Positions 35,791-44,969 of a DNA stretch of 64,000 nucleotides are shown one piece after another. The notes under the pieces were generated by a model. The model made no database searches. It saw only the letters and a program-made list of their open reading frames with translations, and was not told where the DNA came from. The stretch comes from Bacteroidaceae bacterium (GTDB taxonomy: Bacteria; Bacteroidota; Bacteroidia; Bacteroidales; Bacteroidaceae), in assembly GCA_024401305.1 (NCBI GenBank), contig JAKSLI010000010.1, positions 1 to 64,000 on the forward strand, given 5' to 3'. Position numbers and translations under genes: made by a program. Position 1 is the first letter of the stretch; every line of letters starts with the position of its first letter.

Positions 35791-36399
35791 ATGTACAAGT
35801 CTTTCTTCAAGCGATTTTTTGATTTCTGCATATCCTTGGTAGTCTTACTTTTTTTATTTTTGCCATTGATTGTGATTACGGTCTTGCTGCATTTCGCAAA
35901 CAATGGAGCTGGGGCACTGTTCTTTCAGGAACGACCAGGCAAGGATGGCAAGATTTTCAAGATAGTCAAGTTCAAGACCATGACGGACGAAACAGATTCA
36001 GATGGAAATCTTCTTCCTGATGAACAACGTTTGACAAAGGTTGGGAAATTTGTTCGTTCCACATCGATAGATGAACTCCCTCAGTTCTGGAATGTATTGA
36101 AGGGGGACATGTCGCTGATAGGTCCGCGCCCTTTGCTTGTGCAATATCTTCCGTTGTATAGCAAGGAGCAGGCTCGTCGCCATGAAGTAAGGCCGGGTAT
36201 CTCTGGCTGGGCGCAATGTCATGGAAGAAATGCCATTTCATGGACGGAAAAGTTCAAACTGGACGTGTGGTATGTTGACAATTGTTCTTTGTTGGTGGAT
36301 TTGAAGATAGTATTGATTACCATAAAGAATGTACTCGGAGCAAAGGATATCTCTTCTGCTACGAGTGCCACTATGGAAGTGTTCAATGGGAATAACTAG
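35791..36399 (+). CDS. Initiating phosphoglycosyl transferase, PglC/WcaJ family
   Basis: 202 residues, the minimal PglC-like form: one N-terminal hydrophobic segment (residues 8-35), then the cytoplasmic catalytic domain with [45 protein letters not shown] and [18 protein letters not shown]. It should attach the first sugar-1-phosphate to undecaprenyl phosphate. The start is the ATG at 35791 ([12 protein letters not shown]), not the TTG at 35764. The following PglD-like gene supports a bacillosamine-type first sugar. Confidence 0.95.
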   Translation: MYKSFFKRFFDFCISLVVLLFLFLPLIVITVLLHFANNGAGALFFQERPGKDGKIFKIVKFKTMTDETDSDGNLLPDEQRLTKVGKFVRSTSIDELPQFWNVLKGDMSLIGPRPLLVQYLPLYSKEQARRHEVRPGISGWAQCHGRNAISWTEKFKLDVWYVDNCSLLVDLKIVLITIKNVLGAKDISSATSATMEVFNGNN

Positions 36400-36447
36400 A
36401 AGAACTCTAGTACATTGCCAATGAATTAATTAGGATTACTTATTTAT

Positions 36448-37095
36448 ATGAAAGATATCGCTATATACGGTGCTGGTGGATTCGGAAAAGAAGTAGCTTG
36501 CATTGTGCGACTGATAAATGAAGCTTCGGAGGAACCGAGGTGGAACTTTATAGGCTACTTTGATGACGGTATTCCGCCTACTGATGATTACTTGTATGGG
36601 CCAATTATTGGCGGAATGGAAAAACTGAACTCTTGGGAAACTCCTTTGGATGTCGTAATTGCAATTTGTTCTCCTCGTATTACGGAGAAGATTGTCAACG
36701 GCATAACAAATCAGAATCTGGATTTTCCGAATATCATAGCACCAGATGTTGTATATTTGGATCCAGATTCCGTAACACTCGGAAAGGGAAATATAATATG
36801 CACTAACAATTTCTTAAGTTATGAACTGAATATTGGGAATTTCAATCAGTTTAACAATAACATGTCCATCGGACATGAACTGACCGTTGGAGATTTCAAT
36901 TCATTTATGCCTGGAGTAAGGGTCTCGGGAAATGTGACTTTTGGTGACAGAAACTTCTGCGGACTTAATAGTTGCATTGTTCAGAACAAGCAGATTGGCA
37001 ACGATGTTGTTATTGGCGCTTGCGCTTTGCTTATGCATAATCCTGAAAATGGATACATGTATATTGGCATACCTGCCCAAAAGGTTGAAAAGTAA
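36448..37095 (+). CDS. PglD/NeuD-like sugar O/N-acetyltransferase
   Basis: 215 residues. A small N-terminal Rossmann-like domain (IAIYGAGGFGKEVACIV, residues 4-20; YFDDG near 37) binds the UDP-sugar, and a C-terminal left-handed beta-helix (about residues 95-210) of hexapeptide repeats contains MSIGHELTVGDF, whose histidine matches the PglD catalytic position. PglD acetylates the 4-amino group of UDP-4-amino-4,6-dideoxy-GlcNAc. Directly after the PglC-like gene this is the familiar PglC-PglD order; dehydratase and aminotransferase partners are at 17843 and 48715. Confidence 0.87.
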   Translation: MKDIAIYGAGGFGKEVACIVRLINEASEEPRWNFIGYFDDGIPPTDDYLYGPIIGGMEKLNSWETPLDVVIAICSPRITEKIVNGITNQNLDFPNIIAPDVVYLDPDSVTLGKGNIICTNNFLSYELNIGNFNQFNNNMSIGHELTVGDFNSFMPGVRVSGNVTFGDRNFCGLNSCIVQNKQIGNDVVIGACALLMHNPENGYMYIGIPAQKVEK

Positions 37096-37159
37096 GCTCC
37101 AAATATAGCTTTGACTTAGCAGATAATAATTAATAGACACAATTAATAATAAATAAAGT

Positions 37160-37387
37160 ATGAAATTAGACGAATTTATTGAGAATTTTGCAGAACAGTT
37201 TGATGATACTGATCCTTCAGAAATCACAGCATCAACAGTTTTTCATGACTTGGAAGAATGGGGATCTCTCATCGGCATGGGTGTAATAGCCTTGGCTAAG
37301 ACACAGTATGGCAAGACTATCACAGGCGCAGATATCAAGAGCTGTGTGACAGTTGAGGATCTTTTCAACCTTATCAACAATAAGTAA
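37160..37387 (+). CDS. Acyl carrier protein
   Basis: 75 residues. The phosphopantetheine attachment motif is EEWGSLIGMGVI with the modified serine at residue 36; the usual DSL is GSL here, as in some non-fatty-acid ACPs. The acidic helical profile and length fit. It begins a cassette followed by a ketoreductase-like SDR (30 bases on), a ketosynthase III and a GNAT-like acyltransferase, so it probably carries a short acyl chain made for the polysaccharide rather than for membrane lipids. Confidence 0.9.
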   Translation: MKLDEFIENFAEQFDDTDPSEITASTVFHDLEEWGSLIGMGVIALAKTQYGKTITGADIKSCVTVEDLFNLINNK

Positions 37388-37416
37388 GGGTAAAACAAAT
37401 TTGATTACTTGCTCAC

Positions 37417-38175
37417 ATGTCTGAAGTTTTCAATCCTTTTTCATTGACAGGAAAGACAATCCTTGTTACAGGAGCTTCGTCTGGCATAGGAAAAGCCATA
37501 GCCATAAGTTGTGCAAAGATGGGTGCGGAGGTGTGTATTACTGCCCGTAACGAAGAGCGTCTGAGCGCGACGCTTGCTGAAATGCCAGGTAATCACAATG
37601 CCATCAAAGCAGACCTTACCGACAATAATGACATCGCAGCCTTGGCTGAGGCTTTGCCAAAAGTAGATGGTGTGGTACATTGTGCAGGCATAGGTAGTAG
37701 AGTTCCTTGCAAAATGATATCAAAGGATAATATCTCAGACGTGATGCACACAAATTTTGAGGCTCCTGTTCTCCTGCAATCTGCACTTTTGCAGAAGAAG
37801 AAGGTAAACAGGGCAGCATCCATTGTCTTCGTGGCTTCCAGAGCAGCAAATGCTCCAAGCATGGGAAATGCTGTCTATAGTGCATCAAAAGGGGCAATCC
37901 TTTCCTATGCAAAATGCCTTGCCCTTGAACTTTCGTCACGACTTATCAGGGTAAACTGCATTTGCCCTGGTATGGTATGGACGGACCTTATCCTAAAGGA
38001 CGGTCTTTCTGAGGAAGAACTTCATGAAGCTGAAATGAAGTATCCACTGAAACGCTTCGGAAAAGCAGACGACATTGCTAATCTTGCAATTTATCTGCTC
38101 AGTGATGCCAGTTCATGGATGACGGGATCTGCGATTGATATCAGTGGCGGCGGTGAAGGATTATTAACATTATAA
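37417..38175 (+). CDS. SDR family oxidoreductase (FabG-like 3-ketoacyl-ACP reductase)
   Basis: 252 residues, classical SDR: TGASSGIG (residues 18-25), the catalytic triad Ser141, Tyr154 and Lys158 in SRAANAPSMGNAVYSASK, and a C-terminal ISGGGEG as in FabG. It would reduce a 3-ketoacyl group to the 3-hydroxyacyl form with NADPH. The neighbours are ACP upstream and ketosynthase III downstream (12-base gap), which supports an acyl rather than sugar substrate, although sugar-4-keto reduction cannot be excluded. Confidence 0.9.
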   Translation: MSEVFNPFSLTGKTILVTGASSGIGKAIAISCAKMGAEVCITARNEERLSATLAEMPGNHNAIKADLTDNNDIAALAEALPKVDGVVHCAGIGSRVPCKMISKDNISDVMHTNFEAPVLLQSALLQKKKVNRAASIVFVASRAANAPSMGNAVYSASKGAILSYAKCLALELSSRLIRVNCICPGMVWTDLILKDGLSEEELHEAEMKYPLKRFGKADDIANLAIYLLSDASSWMTGSAIDISGGGEGLLTL

Positions 38176-38187
38176 CAGCCTAAAAAG

Positions 38188-39189
38188 ATGGCATACATAA
38201 AAGCAATTAGCTACTATCTTCCAAACAAGATTGTTACAAACGAGGATCTCGTACAAGAGTTCCCTGAATGGAGCGTTGAAAAAGTTGCATCAAAGGTGGG
38301 TGTTAACTCTCGACATGTTGCTGCGAAAGATGAAACCGCAACAGATATGGCGGAGCATGCTGCTCGCAAACTTTTTGACGAATATAACATATCTCCTTCT
38401 GAAATAGACTTTGTACTTCTTTGTACGCAAAGCCCTGACTACCATCTACCTTCATCAGCATGCATCCTTCAGGACAGATTGGACATCCCTACTTCAGCAG
38501 GAGCTTTCGACTATAATCTAGGGTGTTCCGGGTGCATCTACGGAATGGCTGTCGCGAAAGGACTCATAGCTGCAGGAATAGCCAAGAACATTCTCGTACT
38601 TACAGCAGAGACCTATAACAAATACCTTCATCCTTCGGACAAGAGCAATCGTTCCATCTTCGGCGATGGTGCAGCTGCTTGCCTTGTTTCTACGGAAGGT
38701 TTTGCGGAGATTGGAGAGTTTGTGCTTGGCACTGATGGCAGTGGGGCAAACAATCTCATAGTTAAAAGTGGATGTGCAAGGATACCAAATCCTACAGGCG
38801 AATCCATAACTGACGATGAAGGCCATGTGTGGTACGATGACTATCTTTACATGAACGGCGGTGCAATCTTCAACTTCACTCTTGATGCCGTCCCTGCAAT
38901 GATGGCAGATGTTCTTAAGAAGAATAATCTTGAAAAGGAAAATGTGGATTTTTACCTCTTCCATCAGGCAAACAAATTCATGCTTAACACTATTCGGAAG
39001 GTGTGCGTCTTGCCAAAAAACAAGTTCTATGTGAATCTTGAGACAACAGGAAACACGGTGTCTTCTACTGTATTGATAGGTTTGAAGGACAGTTTAGACA
39101 ATGGCACTATCCATGAAGGAATGCAAGTGATGTGTGCAGGTTTCGGAGTGGGATTAAGTTGGGGAGGAGTAATGTTGAACTTCAAATAA
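38188..39189 (+). CDS. 3-ketoacyl-ACP synthase III (FabH-like)
   Basis: 333 residues with the thiolase-fold catalytic triad of KAS III: Cys113 in LGCSGCIYG, His259 in FLFHQANKFML and Asn289 in ETTGNTVSS. FabH condenses acetyl-CoA with malonyl-ACP to give acetoacetyl-ACP. In this locus, next to a dedicated ACP and SDR, the expected product is 3-hydroxybutyryl-ACP or a related short acyl. The C-terminus GFGVGLSWGGVML is standard for active enzymes. Confidence 0.93.
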   Translation: MAYIKAISYYLPNKIVTNEDLVQEFPEWSVEKVASKVGVNSRHVAAKDETATDMAEHAARKLFDEYNISPSEIDFVLLCTQSPDYHLPSSACILQDRLDIPTSAGAFDYNLGCSGCIYGMAVAKGLIAAGIAKNILVLTAETYNKYLHPSDKSNRSIFGDGAAACLVSTEGFAEIGEFVLGTDGSGANNLIVKSGCARIPNPTGESITDDEGHVWYDDYLYMNGGAIFNFTLDAVPAMMADVLKKNNLEKENVDFYLFHQANKFMLNTIRKVCVLPKNKFYVNLETTGNTVSSTVLIGLKDSLDNGTIHEGMQVMCAGFGVGLSWGGVMLNFK

Positions 39190-39196
39190 CGGTGAA

Positions 39197-40177
39197 ATGT
39201 ACAATTTTCGACACTTGACGAAGGAAGACATCCCACAACTTGCAAGCTATAGCCAGCGTGTATATCCGTACCGTGGCAGTCAGGCAAGGCCAATAATAGA
39301 CTTCTGGGTGGCTCGCCATGTGAATGCCGTAAAAGACATTCTTGCAGTAGAGAAGGACGGAAAGTTCTATGGACAAGAGTTCTATTCGCGAATGGGGTTC
39401 TACTACAAAGGTATTTATGAGGATTCCCATTGGTGTTTTGATCTTATCGTAGATCCGGAACTTCGCAAAGATTGCGTTGGATTGGACTTCATGCAGTATG
39501 CACTTGGGGAATATCCTAACTATTATTGTACTGGTTCTGGTCCTGATGCAGTGAAACTCCACTTGGCTCTCGGTAAGCAAATGCTTGGAGAAATAAGGAA
39601 GTATGTGGGTATTGTCAATCCATTGTGGGTGGCTACCTCATTGTTCCGTGGAAGGGTAAGCAAATCAAAATTTCCACAAATAATTGAAAAGAAATGGGAA
39701 CTTGTAGATTCGGCAGAAGATATCCCGGAATACAAGAAACCTTTCAACAATGACCTTTTTGAAGTGTCAAGGGACAATGAGTTCCTGAAATGGAGATTCT
39801 TCAGCGATCTGCATCCTTATGCCTTTTACAAGAATACCGAAACAAACGATTATTTTGTAGTCACAACGATAGTACAAAAGCATATAACGGCACTTGTACT
39901 TGTGGATTTTCGTTGTTCTTTAGCTGATAGTTCTGCATTTGAAAAGGTTATCAAAGCTACTAAGAAGGTGGCAAATAAGATTCATGTGCCAATAGCAATC
40001 TGTGGCTCTTCACATAGTACCTTGGATAAAGTTCTGGAGTCGCATCATTTCAAGTCTATAGGTCGTCCGCGTCCGATTATTGGCACAAAGAAATACAAGA
40101 AAGAAAAAGAATCCATAACCAACAGAACATTTGCTTTTGTTACATTGGCAGATTCTGATGGAGAAACATCATGGTAA
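39197..40177 (+). CDS. GNAT-fold acyltransferase, likely transfers the locus-made acyl group
   Basis: 326 residues. The first 150 residues (FRHLTKEDIPQLASYSQRVYP, then WCFDLIVDPELRKDCVGLDFMQYAL) resemble the GNAT/FemAB-like fold of amino-sugar acyltransferases, with a second domain-like region (residues 190-310, ALVLVDFRCSLADSSAFEKVI). It starts seven bases after ketosynthase III and ends the ACP cassette, making it the best candidate to move the 3-hydroxyacyl chain from ACP to a sugar amino group. The family call is tentative. Confidence 0.65.
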   Translation: MYNFRHLTKEDIPQLASYSQRVYPYRGSQARPIIDFWVARHVNAVKDILAVEKDGKFYGQEFYSRMGFYYKGIYEDSHWCFDLIVDPELRKDCVGLDFMQYALGEYPNYYCTGSGPDAVKLHLALGKQMLGEIRKYVGIVNPLWVATSLFRGRVSKSKFPQIIEKKWELVDSAEDIPEYKKPFNNDLFEVSRDNEFLKWRFFSDLHPYAFYKNTETNDYFVVTTIVQKHITALVLVDFRCSLADSSAFEKVIKATKKVANKIHVPIAICGSSHSTLDKVLESHHFKSIGRPRPIIGTKKYKKEKESITNRTFAFVTLADSDGETSW

Positions 40178-40226
40178 CGATTTGACGCATACTAATACGA
40201 AAAGCATAGATAGAGGGAATCGCAAT

Positions 40227-41207
40227 ATGAACGGAAGTTTGGTTATCTCCCTGGATTGGGAAATGATGTGGGGTGCTGCCGATTGGCTGTCTGCTGAAGA
40301 ATATGGCCAGTCGAATATCAAGCATGTTCCGCAGGTGATAGAACGTCTGTTGGAGTTGTTTGTTAAATACGACATTCATGCTACCTTTGCAACAGTAGGT
40401 TTGATTTTCTGCCGAGACAAGCAGCACGCTTTGAACCTCGTGCCAGAGGATAAACCTTCATACGATAACATGCGCCTTTCAATATATGCCAACAATTATC
40501 TGGAGAATATCAAATCGGAGAAATATCCGTTGTATTTCGCCCCGGAATTGGTTGAAAGGCTGAAGCAAACTCCTAATATTGAGTTAGGCTCTCACACTTT
40601 CTGCCACTATAATTGTTGGGCACCAGGACAGACACTTAAACAGTTTGAGAACGATATCCAGCAGGCTTGTAAGGTGGCTGCAGAATACGGAGTTGAACTC
40701 CGTAGCATAGTGTTCCCAAGGAATGAGGTGGTAAAGGAGTGTGTGGAAATCTGTGCGAAGTATGGTATTGTGACATATAGAGGCAATGCAAAGAAATTTT
40801 TCGGGCAACCAAAAGGAAAATTTCATAACATGCTTCAAAAAGCAGGCCGTCTGCTCAATTCTTATATTAAGATGGGCGCACATTCCGTAATAAAGTATTC
40901 CGAGATTGATAAGGATGCAGAGTGCATGAATGTGCCTGCTACGCGTTTCCTCAGATATTACTCGGAAAAACTCAGATTGCTTGATCCTTTGCGCCTACAT
41001 CTCATAAAGTCAGAGATGGAATATGCTGCAAAGACTGGTGCATTGTGCCATCTTTGGTGGCATCCGCATAACTTTGGAGCGAATATGGAACAGAACCTTG
41101 CATTCTTGGAAAAAGTGTTGAAGCATTACAAGTATTGCAAGGAAAAATACGACATGAAGTCGTTTACGATGAATGAATTCAGGGATTTCCTGAAGGCAGA
41201 AAACTGA
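40227..41207 (+). CDS. Polysaccharide deacetylase-like (NodB homology) protein
   Basis: 326 residues from the ATG at 40227 (MNGSLVISLDWEMMWG). The NodB hallmarks are SLDWE (metal-binding Asp), YDIHATFATVG (motif TFF variant), LGSHTFCHYNCW (the H-x3-H zinc motif) and WWHPHNFG near the C-terminus. It has no signal peptide, so it acts in the cytoplasm, perhaps removing N-acetyl from a nucleotide- or lipid-linked sugar to expose an amine that can be re-acylated. The gene start lies beyond the end of the GNAT gene; longer starts at 40131 or 40158 would overlap it. Confidence 0.88.
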   Translation: MNGSLVISLDWEMMWGAADWLSAEEYGQSNIKHVPQVIERLLELFVKYDIHATFATVGLIFCRDKQHALNLVPEDKPSYDNMRLSIYANNYLENIKSEKYPLYFAPELVERLKQTPNIELGSHTFCHYNCWAPGQTLKQFENDIQQACKVAAEYGVELRSIVFPRNEVVKECVEICAKYGIVTYRGNAKKFFGQPKGKFHNMLQKAGRLLNSYIKMGAHSVIKYSEIDKDAECMNVPATRFLRYYSEKLRLLDPLRLHLIKSEMEYAAKTGALCHLWWHPHNFGANMEQNLAFLEKVLKHYKYCKEKYDMKSFTMNEFRDFLKAEN

Positions 41208-41251
41208 TTACGTTAAAGTGGCTTCCCAAAGCCACTCACTAACTTATAAAA

Positions 41252-42160
41252 ATGTTAAATACTAAAGACCTATACATGCAGGCTTGTCATAACTCCAAGG
41301 ACCTGTATGAAATGACAGAGGAGGAGCGATTGAAGCTTCAGGCTCATCTTCGTAAAATGTACGTGGAGTTTGAAAAGGTATGCGACCGCCATGGACTTCG
41401 TGTCATGGTGGCTTATGGTTCCGTCTTGGGAGCTCTTCGTCATCAAGGATTCATTCCATGGGATGACGATATGGACTTGCTTATGCCTCGTGAAGATTAC
41501 GATCGCTTCATCAATGAATATGCCGATGAACTGCCTTCACAGTACAAGATGTATGCTCCAAACAGCAAGAACGGTCCTATCTATCGTTTTGCAAAGATGG
41601 TAGATACTAGCACCAGATTCCTTGGACCAGGCATAGAAGATAGCGAAAAGCATGGTATATATTTGGATATTTTTGCTTTAGAGAACACTCCTACCAACAT
41701 GACTGTCGTAAAACTTCGCCGACTGTTGACTTGCGGATTGGAAGTTATTGCCTCATGTGTTCAAGAAGCACAGGATGTGAACGATTTCTACAAGAATCTG
41801 ATGTGTAGCACGCCAGCTGGAAAGCGAACTTACAAGGTAAGACGTTTTATCGGAAAGCTTTGCTCTTTCTTCAGTGCAGAACGATGGTTTGATATATATG
41901 ACAACTTTGTTCATTACAAGAAGGATACGGGGTATTATGCTGTTCCTACTGGTGAAAGTGGCAAATGGCGTTATTTCCAACCATATCCAAAAGACCTATA
42001 TCTTCCTGTAAAGCGAATGAAGTTTGATGACATTGAAGTGTATGTGCCAAATCAGGCAGAGCGTCATTGCGAGATAGAATATGGCGATTGGCATTGGATT
42101 CCTCCTGTAGAGGACCGCTGGCAACATTTTATTAAGGAATTGAAGTTCAACGCAGAGTAA
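41252..42160 (+). CDS. LicD family phosphotransferase
   Basis: 302 residues with the LicD core: VAYGSVLGALRHQGFIPWDDDMDLLMPREDYDRF, about residues 50-83, including the metal-binding DDDMD. LicD proteins transfer phosphocholine or another phospho-substituent from a CDP donor onto sugars. The first LicD of the locus, separated from the second by a cytidylyltransferase fusion and a GNAT. The region 100-300 (YFQPYPKDLYLPVKRMKFDDIEVYVP) carries the standard C-terminal elements. The donor is unproven. Confidence 0.92.
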   Translation: MLNTKDLYMQACHNSKDLYEMTEEERLKLQAHLRKMYVEFEKVCDRHGLRVMVAYGSVLGALRHQGFIPWDDDMDLLMPREDYDRFINEYADELPSQYKMYAPNSKNGPIYRFAKMVDTSTRFLGPGIEDSEKHGIYLDIFALENTPTNMTVVKLRRLLTCGLEVIASCVQEAQDVNDFYKNLMCSTPAGKRTYKVRRFIGKLCSFFSAERWFDIYDNFVHYKKDTGYYAVPTGESGKWRYFQPYPKDLYLPVKRMKFDDIEVYVPNQAERHCEIEYGDWHWIPPVEDRWQHFIKELKFNAE

Positions 42161-42179
42161 GTGATAAAGGCAAAGTATT

Positions 42180-43523
42180 GTGAAAAAGGTAATAACATAC
42201 GGAACATACGATCTTCTTCATCAAGGTCACATAAACCTTCTGCGTAGGGCCAAGGAACTTGGTGACTACCTTATCGTTGGTGTGACAAGCGACTCATTCG
42301 ACCGCGGAAGAGGCAAACTCAATGTGCGAAACAATGTGCTTGAGCGCGTGGAGGCTGTCAAGGCTACAGGTTATGCGGATGAGGTCATCATAGAAGACTA
42401 TGTGGGTCAGAAGATTGATGACATTCAGAAATATAATGTTGACATCTTTGCTATTGGTTCTGATTGGGAAGGCTTGTTTGACTATCTGAACGAGTTTACT
42501 AAGGTAGTGTATCTTCCTCGTACGGAGGGTATTAGCAGTACTATGCTGAGAGCGGAATCCACGACTGATGTAAAGCTCGGAATAATTGGTTGCGGCAGAG
42601 TGGCCACACGCTTCCCTAAAGAAGCGGAAGTGGTTAATGGGGTAAAGATCATTGCTACCTATGATATAGAGAAGGAAGCTGCCGAAAGATTGGCGTCTAA
42701 AGTCGGTGGCTGTGAGGCTTGTTCTTCCGTTGATAAACTGCTTGAAAGTGTGGATGCGGTTTATATAGCAACGCCACATCTCAGCCACTATGGACTGATA
42801 AAGCAAAGCCTCGAAGCTGGCAAGCATGTGCTTGTGGAAACGCCGATGGTACTTAATGGCACTCAGGCGAAGGAATGCTTTGAACTAGCTGAACAGAAAG
42901 GAGTTATCCTGATGGAAGCCAACAAGACTGCTCATTGTCCTGCGTTCAACCATTTGATGGTAATGATAAAGAGCGGAGTTATAGGCGAAGTCGTTGATAT
43001 TGAGGCTTCCCTATCCCAACTACTTGACAAGAACGGAAGGGAGTTCGATCCGCAACAGGCAGGAGGTGCCCTCTTTGAGCAAGGTAGTTATCCTCTGCTC
43101 CCAATTATAAAACTGATGGGTTGTGACTACAAGGATCTCACTCTATATAGTCGTATGGAGAATGGTGTTGATATCCATACAAAGGGAGTGTTCCGCTATG
43201 ATCATGCAGTTTGCTCATTCAAGGTGGGTTTGGGAGTAAAGACAGAAGGAAATCTTGTGATTTCTGGAACAAAAGGTTATGCGTACGTACCTGCTCCTTG
43301 GTGGCTTACAGACTACTTTGAACTGCGATACGAAGATCAGAACAAGAATCAGAAATACTTCTATAAGTGGGATGGGGCAGGGCTTCGTTACGAAATACAA
43401 GAGTTTATTTCGTGTATCGTAAACAAGCGCTTTTCTACCGCACGACTCAGAAGACGCGAATCTGTTTGCATGGCAAATGTTATGCAACAGTTTGCGGAAA
43501 GAAGTAATTTCTTGGAGATATGA
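42180..43523 (+). CDS. Cytidylyltransferase-dehydrogenase fusion (TagD-like plus Gfo/Idh/MocA)
   Basis: 447 residues, GTG start. Residues 1-130 are a glycerol-3-phosphate cytidylyltransferase-like domain: GTYDLLHQGHINLLRRAKEL with HQGH at 14-17 and RTEGISSTMLR at 114-124. From residue 132 a Gfo/Idh/MocA oxidoreductase follows: LGIIGCGRVATRF (NAD-binding), ATPHLSHYGL, HVLVETPM (the usual EKP is ETP) and VILMEANKTAHCP. A single protein that oxidises/reduces a small polyol and activates it with CTP would make a CDP-linked donor for the two LicD proteins. It ends four bases into the next gene (ATGA). Confidence 0.93.
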   Translation: MKKVITYGTYDLLHQGHINLLRRAKELGDYLIVGVTSDSFDRGRGKLNVRNNVLERVEAVKATGYADEVIIEDYVGQKIDDIQKYNVDIFAIGSDWEGLFDYLNEFTKVVYLPRTEGISSTMLRAESTTDVKLGIIGCGRVATRFPKEAEVVNGVKIIATYDIEKEAAERLASKVGGCEACSSVDKLLESVDAVYIATPHLSHYGLIKQSLEAGKHVLVETPMVLNGTQAKECFELAEQKGVILMEANKTAHCPAFNHLMVMIKSGVIGEVVDIEASLSQLLDKNGREFDPQQAGGALFEQGSYPLLPIIKLMGCDYKDLTLYSRMENGVDIHTKGVFRYDHAVCSFKVGLGVKTEGNLVISGTKGYAYVPAPWWLTDYFELRYEDQNKNQKYFYKWDGAGLRYEIQEFISCIVNKRFSTARLRRRESVCMANVMQQFAERSNFLEI

Positions 43524-44071
43524 TAGAAGTAAGGGTTTTGCCAAATCCTCCCTTGGAAGAATTGGCATCTTTGCTGAGGGATGCTTTTGCAGAAAGACTG
43601 GAAGAAGGTTTAAACTTTTCGTGTGCAAGTTTTTCAGCGGACGATCTGAAAAATATTTTAGCTGCTGACGCTGTCGTAATTGGGGCTTTTGATGAAACCA
43701 ATGCTTTGTTAGGTATGGTTGTTTTGAACAACATCCTTTGCCGCCGTAAAGTAAACATCGCACAACATGAATACCTTGCTGTCGCTCCTGTTGCTAAAAG
43801 AAAAGGAGTAGGAAGTGCATTGTTCAAGGAATTGGTTGCCCAAGCCAAGAAGAGAAATATAGATATCGTCTTGTCAGATACGGCAAAAGAAGCAACAAGT
43901 TCGGTGAAGTTTCATTTAAAGAACGGTTTTATCATATTTGGCGATAGTCATTATGCCGGAAGATCATATAGGTCGTTTAATTTTGTACTTCCTACAAGTT
44001 GGGTGGGGAAACTCTTGTGTACAAAACCCTTTCTTCCTTTGCTGCGCAAAAAACTGACTGCAGAACACTAG
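43520..44071 (+). CDS. GNAT family N-acetyltransferase, copy 1 of a paralogous pair
   Basis: 183 residues. AVAPVAKRKGVGSALFKELV (about residues 88-108) is the acetyl-CoA-binding Q/RxxGxG/A motif and TAKEATSSVKFHLKNGF the C-terminal strand of a GNAT. The N-terminus [18 protein letters not shown] recurs almost identically in the GNAT at 44970-45545. Its start overlaps the fusion gene's stop (ATGA), so they are translated together. It may acylate the amino group of a small phospho-substituent or of a sugar. Confidence 0.88.
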   Translation: MIEVRVLPNPPLEELASLLRDAFAERLEEGLNFSCASFSADDLKNILAADAVVIGAFDETNALLGMVVLNNILCRRKVNIAQHEYLAVAPVAKRKGVGSALFKELVAQAKKRNIDIVLSDTAKEATSSVKFHLKNGFIIFGDSHYAGRSYRSFNFVLPTSWVGKLLCTKPFLPLLRKKLTAEH

Positions 44072-44130
44072 AAAATCATTTTTATCTTGCTTCATTTAAT
44101 CATGACTTTGCAAGAATAATATACAGAAAA

Positions 44131-44952
44131 ATGAAAGAATTATCTATTGATGAAATAAAGAAGGTGTCATTAGACATTTTGGTTGATGTTCATGAATTTT
44201 GTGTCAAGAACAACATCAAATATTCTTTGGCATATGGAACTTTGATAGGAGCGCTACGCCATAAAGGCTTTATTCCATGGGATGATGACATAGACATAAT
44301 CATGCCTCGTCCTGATTTTGATCGTTTCTTTAGAGAATATAAGTCAAACAACGGATACAAAGCACTGTCTCCTGATGACAAGGATAGTCTCATCATGTTT
44401 GGTAGAGTATATGATGCACAGAAAACAGTTGTAAAGACTACGGCACCATATTCTACGTTTGAAACAGGACTTTGGATTGATGTGTTCCCTGTTGATGGAG
44501 TCGAGGACGATGAGGCTGCATTTGTGAAGCGAGTTAATGGTCTTAAGATAACAGCTATGCGCATAGGTTTGAAACGCACGTCTAGAGAAGGCTTTTGGAA
44601 AACTCGCACAGTGAGGCGAAAGATGACTTGGATAATCAAGAAACTATTTACAGGATGGTTTGATATGTCTCAGCTAAAGGCGGAATACAAGCAGAATATT
44701 TGTCAATATCCTTATGAAACCTCAAATTATTGGGGACAATTAGGTTGTCATGATGCCGGTACGATTAAAGAGCATAACAAAAAAGAAGAGTTTGAATCGT
44801 GCGTAGATGTGGAATTTGAAGGACATGTTTTCAAGGCAATGAATGGATATGACTCTATTCTGCACCGCTACTATGGTGAATACATGCAGCTCCCTCCAGA
44901 AAGTGAACGAATTCCAAGAATATTTAACAAGGACGAGGTGTATTGGAAATAG
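44131..44952 (+). CDS. LicD family phosphotransferase, second copy
   Basis: 273 residues from the ATG at 44131 (MKELSIDEIKK). The core is LAYGTLIGALRHKGFIPWDDDIDIIMPRPDFDRF, about residues 32-65, close to the first LicD at 41252 but with a different C-terminal half (VMLQLPPESERIPR-type ending). An upstream reading from 43999 overlaps the GNAT gene and adds unconserved sequence. It probably attaches the same or a second phospho-substituent to another sugar. Confidence 0.92.
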   Translation: MKELSIDEIKKVSLDILVDVHEFCVKNNIKYSLAYGTLIGALRHKGFIPWDDDIDIIMPRPDFDRFFREYKSNNGYKALSPDDKDSLIMFGRVYDAQKTVVKTTAPYSTFETGLWIDVFPVDGVEDDEAAFVKRVNGLKITAMRIGLKRTSREGFWKTRTVRRKMTWIIKKLFTGWFDMSQLKAEYKQNICQYPYETSNYWGQLGCHDAGTIKEHNKKEEFESCVDVEFEGHVFKAMNGYDSILHRYYGEYMQLPPESERIPRIFNKDEVYWK

Positions 44953-44969
44953 CCAACGATTTTTCTCTA

